NCBI GenBank assembly: GCA_040954595.2
Contig: CM082597.2
Coordinates: 6,882,001-6,946,000 of the forward strand
Length of the DNA stretch: 64,000 nt
Reading direction: 5' to 3'
Origin: Balanoglossus misakiensis
Taxonomy: Eukaryota; Hemichordata
The translations under genes and the position numbers were made by a program. Below the pieces are notes generated by a model. It did no database searches, was not told the origin of the DNA, and was given only the letters and a program-made list of their open reading frames with translations. Below are positions 11,727 through 21,080 of this stretch, in pieces (within the stretch, counting starts at the first letter, position 1; each line of letters starts with the position of its first letter).

Positions 11727-11862
11727 GCCCTGACCATAAACGTTTGTTTATGGGCAAGGGTGAGGTGAAAGCCAAAAATTCATGGGCGAGGCTTCCGATC
11801 GAGCCCATGAATTTTGGCTTTCCTCGAGCCCGAGCCCATAAACAAACGTTAATGGCCAGGGT
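11727..11862. repeat. Foldback of about 136 bp (inverted arms of about 60 bp)
   Basis: CCATAAACGTTTGTTTATGG and AAAGCCAAAAATTCATGGGC on the left are mirrored by GCCCATGAATTTTGGCTTT and GCCCATAAACAAACGTTA on the right, around a short GC-rich centre. It resembles a MITE or foldback element. No clean target duplication is visible. Confidence 0.7.
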
Positions 11863-12546
11863 GGAGTCGGTCATTTCCATTATATTACCAAAGAACTCAA
11901 GAAAACCGTCAAAATTTACGAAAATGTCCCACGCAAAAGACTAGGGGCCCCGAACATGTGTTACGCAAAATGTTGTATTCACTGAACTGTTTGTTAATAT
12001 TACTATTCAGATTTACAGGCATGTAAACAAACCATTACTGTGTATTTGTGGTAAGTGACGTAGTTCATCTCGACTAATTAAAATGTGACGCACAGGCCAT
12101 GGTAACATAATGATATGTAAGATCACAACAGGCCACACGTTAGACACGTACATAAGTCACGGAGACCCACTTAACGCGGCGAATTGGTAATTTCTGGCCA
12201 CCGCAGTAAAAATCCGTGAAAGGAGACACCCTAGCCAATAGACCAAAAAGCAACGCCACGTGTACGTGTTTCGAAATTTGCAAGCGTGTCCTTTAGCACC
12301 CGCCATATATCTATCAAAATAGGAAGCAGTCGCGTAATGCTGACCTGTTTGATAAGACAATATAGCAAACAATACGAAAAGTCTACTATAGGGGTTAGAA
12401 ACCAGACAATAAACACGGTTTTACGCATAGCAACAATTGGTAACAAAAGTAGGACATGTCTGGGTTGAGGTACGCCAATCAATAGTAGGCTTATCTGGTT
12501 TCCATTTGGTTGGATAAACAAAGTTTCCTTGTTTGGTAACTAATGC

Positions 12547-13219
12547 CACAGACAAATAGAAAAGACTGACTAGCAACGCGGCATGTCCCTTTGATGTCTT
12601 GTCCACCTCGGCAAACAACGGAAAACAATATGCTTCAAATGTGTCAAATGTGTCAGACACCGCGGAGATTTCCCAGAATACTTTGCTGTTGCGTCATTAT
12701 CGACAGCTGCAGTACCTTGCTTGGCACAGCTTTGCACTCCGGACTCGACTGAAACATTACTTTACAACGTCCAAATTTAAGCACATCAGAAGTGTTTTGA
12801 ACACTTACCACCTACGCTAGCTTACAGAACACGATTCGGCGAACCGGAATCTATTCCAAAAAATTCGAGATTGATGATTAAACCTTTTCAAATTTACGAT
12901 CGAACACACTTATTGTATATTCATAATGTTTTATTAAAATGGCCTGGTCAAACTCATCCCTCCGATGCTCAAACTTCCTCACATTTTCGCTGTCCACTCG
13001 GCTTCCGTCCACAGCTGACTGACAACAACAACACAAACTTTCACGAAAACACTTTCGTTTTATAACCGGGAGAATTCCGGACATTGCCGAAGTAGATACG
13101 TTCGGAAATCTTCGGAGACAAGCTGCACCTTGAAGGCGAGCCGAGGCATGCACAGGAAGATTAGTACATCACACCTTTTGACAATAGCGTTGCTAGTCTG
13201 TTCTTTCTCTTTGTCAGTG
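12547..13219. mobile_element. 673-bp non-autonomous DNA transposon with ~33-bp TIRs and a 7-bp TSD
   Basis: The left end (CACAGACAAATAGAAAAGAC, continuing to CTAGCAACGC) is mirrored at the right end (GCGTTGCTAG to CTTTGTCAGTG). CTAATGC flanks both sides (12,540-12,546 and 13,220-13,226). The interior has no transposase. Open frames inside are short and not convincing. Target duplications of 7-8 bp and CA-starting ends are compatible with P-like, Dada-like or hAT-like superfamilies; I cannot choose. The 41-bp element at 11,332 has the same ends. Confidence 0.75.
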
Positions 13220-13226
13220 CTAATGC

Positions 13227-13742
13227 CAAGAAGCATCTTATGTCGTACTTTCTCGAACAGGCTCAGATTTCCCCCTAATTTACGTAATGATGAGGATTAA
13301 AACAAATTTGCGTTATGTTACGGGTGAGACGTTCTGTGAATTGATGAAGGAAATTCAAAGCAATTAGACTAAAAGTCTTTCATCATATTTTGCTCTACCA
13401 AGGTGAGTTGGGGGGGGGGGTGATCATACTCGGCTCACTGTAGCGTGTACTACTAGCCGGTGCGCCCATTCTCAATTTTGACTAACCGAGGTGTGTGTTG
13501 TCAATATACACATTATCGTGTCACTATGATTGACTACTATTGGCAGCTACCGGTGTTAATAATTAACATTCATCGCTCACGTGTTTCAACTGATCTGCAT
13601 AGTAGTAGCCGTCCATAAAGTCGGTACATCTTACTGCCGCTCAGCAAACACGAAGAGAGCCAGATCAGCAGTAGAACACGATTATAACTCATCCGTCAAG
13701 CAGAAAACTAAGGTATGTTATAAATCACATAGCAGTGTATGA
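13227..13742. other. Non-coding
   Basis: No supported gene. It contains a short poly-G run near 13,411-13,420 and otherwise unremarkable AT-rich sequence. Confidence 0.4.
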
Positions 13743-13867
13743 CTATGTATGTATGTATGTATGTATGTATGTATGTATGTATGTATGTATGTATGTATGT
13801 ATGTATGTATGTATGTATGTATGTATGTATGTATGTATGTATGTAGGTATGTATGTATGTATGTATG

Positions 13868-13896
<29 letters not shown>
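13743..13896. repeat. (TATG)n microsatellite, about 154 bp
   Basis: The tetranucleotide ATGT/TATG repeats about 38 times with one interruption (a GTAG unit near 13,845). The IHTY/VCMY open frames across it on both strands are artefacts of the repeat. Confidence 0.95.
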
Positions 13897-13898
<2 letters not shown>

Positions 13899-14040
13899 TA
13901 CATATAGTAACAAATAAATTGGCCAAAGTGGATAAATCTGCATGAAATGTGCAAACGTGAAGCCATCTCCATGTTTAGGAAATGTGATAAAATGAAAGGT
14001 CACTCGAGGAAGAGGTATAAATAACATCTGATTCACCTGA

Positions 14041-14795
14041 GTGAATAAACAAACCAAGTTGAAGCAATACGAAAGTGATCTTAAGGCAAAGTCATCCCAG
14101 GGGAGAGTACTTAGAGAAGCGGGAAATGTTCTTCATTCAATTTCAGCTACGTATCTCAATAACCATAATATTGATGATAAACTAAGATCATTTGTGGTGC
14201 GAGGCCGTTTACAGTTTTTACAATGTGAAAGCCTAATGTCCCTGTATTACCCGAGCAGTCGATCAAAATCTTGCAAAATCTGTAAGCATCCCTCCGAAAC
14301 GGCATCCCAAGTTTTAAACGGCTGCACTAAATTCCAGAAAATTTACCAGCAAAGACATAACAGAATTGTTGATTTAATTTACGGGAAGATCGCTGGTTGT
14401 AACCCAAACATGATAATTGTCAAATATACAGTGCTCACCCATAAGTTGTTCAAGGACAATGATGACCGTTCTTTCCGGCACCATCATAAACGACCAGACA
14501 TAGTTGTTGTTGACAAAGAAAACATGCAAGCAACTTTAATTGAAATCGCCAACCCCCTTTGATGCACATATCTCCAAATGCTTTCAGGCTAAATTCCACA
14601 AATATTACCCCCTTTCTCTCGAAATAAACGACATGGGATATCGCTCATTGTCGTTTTAATCATCGGCAGTCTCGGTACTGTTCACCAAAATTCATAACGA
14701 CGCCAAATTTATGGCCAGGTATTGCAGTATAAGCTCCATAATAGGCTCTAACAAAATTTGGAGAATGCGATGCCATTAATACGACGTATAAATTG
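14041..14795 (+). pseudogene. Decayed C-terminus of an R2-type non-LTR retrotransposon (zinc knuckle plus restriction-like endonuclease)
   Basis: The frame to 14,562 covers the region after the reverse transcriptase. A zinc-knuckle motif CKICKHPSETASQVLNGC is followed by RPDIVVVDKENMQ...EIANP, the endonuclease core pattern of R2-type elements (PD then an acidic residue after a short spacer). Coding resemblance continues past 14,562 in a shifted frame: FDAHISKCFQAKFHKYYPL, then MARYCSISSIIGSNKIW, broken by in-frame stops. In this family the knuckle normally reads C-x2-C-x7-8-H-x4-C; here the expected histidine is glutamine. The RT domain and 5' end are absent. It is therefore a dead, 5'-truncated fragment next to the TATG microsatellite. 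Clade assignment (R2, NeSL or Hero type) is not possible by eye. Confidence 0.7.
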
Positions 14796-15004
14796 CTGTT
14801 TTGTTCAGTGGCAAGGTAATGTAATGTGAAGGGACCATTCAGTACGTTTCCTGCTACTTGTATATGCAATATGTTTAACGATTGTTATGTAAATATTGTA
14901 TTTATACATCCTTCCGGTTGTATTTGGTTATAAAAGAAGCTGATATGAATGTATGTACGTATATATGAACTCCCCAACTAACGTTCAGTAAACTTGAAAC
15001 ATGA

Positions 15005-15579
15005 AATAGATTTCTAAGAATAAGAAATGTAATTGATTCAGACAAATGTACTTTCTGTCATCTTCGGACTGAAGACATAATTCATCTTTTCTTTGAATGT
15101 GAATATGTCCTACAATTCTGGGGAGATATTGAATTAGTTCTGCTTCGAAATTGTAATATTCAACTTACTCTATCACCAGAGAATGTAATTTTGGGAAAGA
15201 TCATGGAAGACAACTTTTCACTTGTCAATTTTGTCATTCTTTTAGGTAAGAAACATATATACGAATGTAAGAAAAAACACAAAATACCAAATATACAATA
15301 TTTTATGAAATGGGTACAACAAAAAATTGAAATTGAAAAATGTAAAATGAAATTATAAGGATTTGACAAAATGAACCCTGGTCCCAAATGGAAACAACTA
15401 AGTCAGTTTTGTGGACAGTCCCCACCATTATAAATAGTAAAAATACGCGGATGTAACTTTGTTTTTGTTTTCTTTCTTTATCAGATGTAAGTTTACTACA
15501 GTTTGCCAAACCTTTCCCAGCCTGTTTTTTCGTTTCTTTTTCCTCTTTGTCTTTGTCTTTTTTTTCTTCTGAAATGCTC

Positions 15580-15610
<31 letters not shown>
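15005..15610 (+). mobile_element. 5'-truncated L1/Tx1-like LINE 3' fragment with a poly-A tail
   Basis: An uninterrupted frame from about 15,006 to 15,357 encodes the ORF2 C-terminus. It has a cysteine-histidine motif (CTFCHLRTEDIIHLFFEC) of the kind that follows reverse transcriptase in L1-type ORF2, then a lysine-rich end. A 3' UTR and a run of about 30 A follow. The 15-bp sequence AAACTTGAAACATGA flanks the insertion (14,990-15,004 and 15,611-15,625), which is a classic target-primed insertion. It is absent from units 2 and 3, so it landed after the duplication or in unit 1 only. Confidence 0.85.
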
Positions 15611-15615
<5 letters not shown>

Positions 15616-15625
15616 TGAAACATGA

Positions 15626-17728
15626 CGGGATGAAACTCCTTATTAATTATGCACATATATAATTGTAGGCTAACCGATAGGGCTAGAAGGCTGCTGTTTG
15701 TTGGACATGAACTCCTTTGTCACAAAATTGCTCTGGCATAACATTTTGGGTGCCCTTTGGATGACCTATAATGAGAACACTGCGCAACACAACGCAAATC
15801 GAAATTACTGGTATGGGTTCGGCAGTTTCAAACTTCGTGCACACCTACATAAATCCTGTATTGTTTAACGAAGATATTGCGTGGGTGAGAGCTACGGTAC
15901 CATACCTGTGTTGCCAGGTACAATTTGAAATTTGACCCCTTCTTATCAGGCTACATTGTTCATGTATCTCGATGCATGATTGAGTGCGTACCAAAAACTT
16001 ATGTTGACAAGAAGGTGGTGTGGGTTACGCGCAAAGCACCATGGGGGTTCCAACATGAGCCTGAGCACAGACAAAGAGTGGCCTGAGTAACCCGAAAATA
16101 GGTATGAATCACTTCAAAAATCAGTAACTTGTTAGGAGTGGCATTGAGGTAAACACGCACACCAAACAATTAAAAACTGGCATACCTATCTGAAGGCCAT
16201 GACCACATTACTGTGAACTGGATAATTCCTCATGCCTCCTTAGTAAGCCTGAATTTTCTTTCGCGGAATTTCGGAAGATTGGTGGTGTCTAAAAGAGTTT
16301 AGCTTTTATATTACAATTTATGATACAGGATGCACCTTAGTAAGCTAAAATGCCCTCGGTGCGCGCGTAACAGAAAAACAGAGGCAGATGTAGAAAATCT
16401 GAGATATTTTGAAGGTTGCTACCACGTCTTGTAAAAGCTCGAAATTAGCCACAAATCTCTCAGCGCTTTTTGCCAAATTGAGTAAAACTGGATTTTTCGA
16501 GTGTCCGCGAAAATGCATGTCACTTGACCACTGTTCACATCATGTGTTCTAGGCATGATCAGGCTCCCCTAGTATGCCTGGTTCAAATCTTTAATGTATA
16601 CTTTCGGGGCTTGGGACTTAGTTAATTAATAGTGAATAGAAATGGATAGACAACTACTATTCCAGAAATTGTTTATTTGTTTGTCGCATTCTTAAATCAT
16701 GTTTTTAAACAAAGCAACCACATTTGCTAAATTGTCACCACACTAAATGAGGCAGTATTATTTTGCACACTGAGAGACCTTTATGCACGCATTGGATTTA
16801 TTCTTTATATCACAAACACGTCAAAAAGAGCGACTTTGTCACTTCAATTGCCGCATTTGTCTTGAACTGATAACCATGGCTTGTAAGTGGAACCCCACGC
16901 AGTTAAGCCTTTTATGGCTTCGCGTTAGTTTACACTGCTTTTTAACTTAGTCGTAATTTCTTTGTGGATGGTCGTATTATGGGCATCACATGGCCACATA
17001 TCTTAAGTACATGTCTCAAGTACAGAATATCCAACAAAGTTAATTAACAGCAACGCATTTAACCAATTTTGCATTCAAGAGTCGCGTCACCATGAGTCAT
17101 TATTTTCTGTATAGCGAACCCTATAGAATTAAGTTTTAACCTCGAAGTCAAGCATGTCCAGAAATCTCAATTATCGTCTGTCTAATGTCCCTGTAAATAA
17201 ATTGTAATATTGGCATTGTTCTTTTACTGATAACCATGGATTGTAAGAGGAACCCCACGCAGTTAAGCCTTTTATGGCTTCGCGTTAGTTTACACCAATT
17301 TTTAACTTGGTCGTAATTTTTTTGTGTGGATGGTCGTATTATGGGCATCACATGACCACATGCCTCAGGTACACGATGGCAAATATCCAACTACGAACTC
17401 AACGATTTTCGGTCGAGTGTTAGTAAGTGGTCGCATCACGTATGTTAGATATAAAGAATATGTCAAATAAATGATGTTTATCTCTTTGACGTATTGTAAA
17501 ACCGTACTGCAGATAAGAGTGTCTAGATAAGTGTCGTGATAAAGCCAAATAATAAATCTTAATTTACCGTTTGGATTTTTACCAGTGCTTTTCATATACC
17601 ACCACATGTGAATGCTGATATTATGGCTAGAGATTTAATGAAAAATGTTAATGAAAAAAAATGTCTGAAACGTCATGCTATGTTGGAGTGAACACTGTTT
17701 TCTCTCCGTTGTCAGGAATTTAATTACC
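15626..17728. other. Unit 1 upstream region of the GT-B-like gene
   Basis: No coding frame. A pyrimidine-rich acceptor (TTCTCTCCGTTGTCAG, AG at 17,714-17,715) lies 13 bp before the gene's ATG, so at least one 5' UTR exon probably sits in this region. It also contains a duplicated block of about 180 bp, listed separately. Equivalent sequence occurs in unit 2 (24,833-26,936) and unit 3 (34,468-41,619, split by an L1 element). Confidence 0.5.
16869..17400. repeat. Direct repeat of about 180 bp, two copies 360 bp apart
   Basis: GATAACCATGG(C/A)TTGTAAG, through CCCCACGCAGTTAAGCC to GGTCGTATTATGGGCATCAC, is present at 16,869-17,045 and again at 17,229-17,400, with about 10% difference. The pair is preserved in all three duplication units (26,077-26,610 and 40,757-41,270). 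Its position about 330-860 bp upstream of the coding start could be regulatory, but no factor site is recognised. Confidence 0.75.
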
Positions 17729-19461
17729 ATGTGTGCCTCACGAGTGTCTCTAGAAACGTCTACAGCGAAGCCTGCATCACCAGGTTAGTACATCTAAACA
17801 CTAACAAAACTGACGAGTCACCTATTATTACAACGACGAATTTCAACCAAAGAAAGACCTACATAGCATTGTATTTTCCTTATCTACAACCATATCCGCA
17901 CTGACAAACAGATGCTACAGTACATTACATGGGATATGAGGGCTTATCACAAGCTATATGAATACTAATATGGACTAAATAATTCTCTTCCAAAAAAGAA
18001 AAAAAAAGTTTGGAGACAATGTCTCCATATGCGTTTAACAATTTTTTCAACAATGTTTAAAATGTTATGATCAATTTTCCCTCTCTATCCCCACAAGAAT
18101 ATTTATGTTTGAAACAATATACATATTACGTTGAACATTTAAATAGTTTACTTTTAGTTAATGTTCATAATGCTGCCATTTACATTTCTACAGAAGTTGA
18201 TCGCACGTTCTTGCTGATTGGTAGGAGATGGCAACAGGAAAAGTTCGAAGATTCCACATCGTTTGTCAACAAACAGTTCGCAATTCAACTGCGAAACTCT
18301 GGATATCAAGTAATGTCAACTGTACTTGAAGCAAACGATGAGGAACTCAAAGATGCCGCAGATAACAAAGTGTCTTTGATAACGCCAACACCAAAACGCC
18401 ACTCGTACAAAATTAAAAAGGAAGATTACCTGACGTATCCAGACAGATACTACAGAGTATTGAAAAAATATAAAAACGCAGTGTCATATATAGTAGGGCA
18501 TGTTAATGCAACTGGTTATGACACAGTAGAGGAGGCCTGTATTATCCGAGATAGGTACTTCAAAAGAGCGACTCTTGTTGTATTTATTCATTTCATATCA
18601 GAAATTACAGGCCAGGGAAGGGAAAACATTATAGGGGAGAAAGACATACACCAGTTTGCGAAAGAGGCGGCCTTAGTCGTCGCTGTTGGTCCCTCTTTGA
18701 AGAAGTACTATTCGAATTTGTTGAAACCTAACAAAATAGTGTGCTACTTGCCTGTCCCTGATAGACGGTACCTTGATTTACAGGTAACAGCCCCACCAAA
18801 TGGCGGTACCATTGAGATCCTGACAATGGAAAATCTCTCTGATAAAAAGCAGTGTGATTCTTCTGACCATACAGCTCGAGCAATCCAGGAAGTGATTCGA
18901 CGCCATAATAAAATGGATCGTACAGAGCCAATGTGGTTCGTATGTGATACCGGTGAAAACGATACACCTACGTGTGACACCCAAGAAAGGTGTGTCCCCA
19001 AACCCAAAATCCATTCTCTTCGCAACTATTCAGATTGTCTTCCATTTATTTTTGAACGAAGTGCTCTTCTCATCGATGTCAGCGAAAAAGTGTTTTCCGT
19101 GACGGGTCTCAATGCTATTGCTGCTGGTCTACCTGTACTTTTTAAGTTCAAATCAAGTATTGCCGATTTTGTGAAGACAGAAACCTTTCTGGAAGAACAT
19201 GGAGGCATTGTGGTAATGGCAACTGTAGAAGATGATGTGAATGCTGTAAATACGTTGGCAGACAGAATTAACGAGTTTGTCTTGGAAGATAAAGTTGCGA
19301 CCAGTTTCCAACGTGCAAAATATTTAAAGGAAGGTCTCATAAAATCCATTGATGAGGGCAAAATTAAGAAGTCTTACGAAGATATACTCAAATGTTTAAA
19401 CCGTAAAGCCCGATGTGACAATGGTTTTGTGAACCATTATCACGAGCATAAAGATATCTAA
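17729..19461 (+). CDS. GT-B-fold glycosyltransferase-4-like protein, copy 1 (two exons)
   Basis: Exon 1 is 17,729-17,783 (ATG in ACCATGT, 18 codons plus one base, donor GTTAGT). Exon 2 is 18,194-19,461 (acceptor TTTCTACAG). Phases match, giving 440 aa. A longer 464-codon frame opening at 18,067 would translate intron sequence. The N-terminal half has the Rossmann-like pattern of GT4 proteins (FVNKQFAIQLRNSGYQ, IVGHVNATG, ALVVAVGPSLKKYY). The C-terminal half has the donor-side pattern VTGLNAIAAGLPVL. There is no signal peptide or membrane segment, so it is probably cytosolic. Similar domains occur in marine invertebrate proteins, some joined to NACHT/NLR receptors (recalled, not checked); here the domain stands alone. 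The EX7E catalytic pair is not intact: the position of the second glutamate is Asn (residue about 325) and the first aligns to Lys next to a displaced Glu. A ligand-binding or regulatory role is therefore as likely as catalysis. Confidence 0.75.
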
Positions 19462-20580
19462 ACGTACACTTATTTACGTGAACATTACTACAACAAATAT
19501 TGAAAATATGTTGTAACAGCTTGTATTTGGACAAATATGTACAATTAATAACAGTTTTGTCGTCAGCACACTAAACGTATGAAATGAGAATATATTTCTC
19601 CACACTTCATTTCAAGTCAAAGTCACCAGAAGTAACCTTTTCTTAAAAAAAGACACTCACAGTCTGCCTGTAGTTTGATCGCTGTGCCACCCACTAGCTA
19701 AATAGAACAATAACCAAGATACTGGCAATGTCCATTTCAATTTAGGACTTTACAAGATGACCTCTTTATCGTAGATTTGTTTGAAATTTTTACTAACATT
19801 GTCAGCCTGAGATTAATTATATTATGCCCATTTTACTCACGTGTGTTGTAATTTTTGGGAATTCATGCTTCACATATTGTACTGTTTTGCCTATGACAAT
19901 AAAAGAAAAACGGATAATAATACTTTGAACACAGTCACAAGGTGTTTTCTTCATATAAGTGTGTGATGGTTTGTGTGAACATATATATTTGATCAAATAC
20001 CAAAGACTCAATACAGGTAATAGTCTCTTACTGTCCGCTTTCTAGAACAATGTGTCTACCATTGCAGCATATAAGTAAACAAAGATTGTGCGAACGTTAA
20101 GTATTTCTGTGACAGTGGCTTTCCCAAAACGCCTAGAATTTATCTATGTAGTACGTTGCTCGTTGAAATCACGTTGGAGTATGCCGATAGCAAAGTTCCG
20201 AACATAACAACAAAATTTGAGTAATTATATAACAGAAAAAATAGAAAATATCAAAAAATAAAGCCGGTAACCGTTTAATTGTTTGTAATACAACGTTTAA
20301 AAGCCTGCATTTCACAGTCTGTCAGTATTTTCCAACAAGGTTGAATTTTCTCATTGAGTTAAGCGGCAGATTTCTCCAGCTGACCCTTTACAACCGTGAC
20401 GTCATTTGTTTCCATTACTCAGGATGTAGTCATTGCATGGTTCATAGCCAACACGTACAAACATAGTATAGTACAGCAAATAAGGAAACATGTCCAACGT
20501 ATTTTGGTCTCTACAAATTTGAACAGTCACGCCGTGTCGTACCAGGTTAGTTGACCACTAAAGATCGTAAGGTAATTCGA
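19462..20580. other. 3' flank of GT-B copy 1; non-coding
   Basis: No supported gene. A likely polyadenylation signal AATAAA occurs near 19,899. The same sequence follows the gene in units 2 and 3. Short minus-strand frames here have no motif. Confidence 0.45.
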
Positions 20581-20582
20581 AC

Positions 20583-20614
20583 GAGGGGTGGGGTAGGGGT
20601 GGGGGTGGTGTGGG
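20583..20614 (+). repeat. G-rich tract with G-quadruplex potential, unit 1
   Basis: Four or more runs of 3-5 G are separated by one or two bases (GGGGTGGGGTAGGGGTGGGG). Equivalent tracts occur in unit 2 (29,785-29,815) and, expanded, in unit 3 (44,469-44,505). Confidence 0.7.
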
Positions 20615-20894
20615 TTTTGTGTGCATTTGATTTGAATGTGTGCTTGATATATGCTATTGGGAAGTTCTTACAAAAATCAATCTATCCATAGTTTTCTTTG
20701 TTTGAAAACAACGAATTAACAAGTTGAAATTTAGAGAAAGTGTTGATCTCATTTAATTTTAAAGGGACAAAGTCTCTCTCTCGCTGCACTTTTTCCATTA
20801 ATTATGTTTGATGCAAGGCAATGTTAATGTTAACACATGTATGAACGTTCAATCACACACAACTTCCTTCCCACTTGTATACAACCAAAGTTTA

Positions 20895-21075
20895 ACATGT
20901 GTGTAGCTGTCACGCAGCATGTATGTAACAGCCATGCAGAACAGCAATGTGAGTAGAAAGTAGCCGCAGTAATGTAGCATGGCAGTTGCAACTGACACGT
21001 AGCATGTCTGTAGCAGCTATGCTACATTAATGTTCTACATGCCTGTAGCATGTCTGTAGCAGCCATGCTACACTA
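20895..21075. repeat. Cluster of short palindromic GTAGCATG...ATGCTAC repeats
   Basis: Several copies of TGTAGCATGTCTGTAGCAG, each followed by CTATGCTACA, form small stem-loops immediately before the big palindrome. Unit 1 has one more copy (about 50 bp) than unit 2 (30,100-30,235), so the array length has changed since duplication. Confidence 0.65.
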
Positions 21076-21080
21076 TTAGT

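Noticed and set aside
12157-12660. Hydrophobic minus-strand frames that could be a membrane-protein exon
   Set aside because: No splice sites bound them, and part lies inside a non-autonomous transposon.
13708-14057. Long IHTY/VCMY open frames on both strands
   Set aside because: They are translations of the TATG microsatellite and carry no coding signal.
18067-18193. N-terminal 42 residues of the longer 464-codon frame of the GT-B gene
   Set aside because: A strong acceptor ends at 18,193 and an upstream ATG exon joins in the right phase, so this part is probably intron. The same applies at 27,275 and 41,962.
18728-19361. Several minus-strand frames opposite the GT-B gene, repeated in each unit
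   Set aside because: They are shadows of the plus-strand coding sequence, with no motif of their own.
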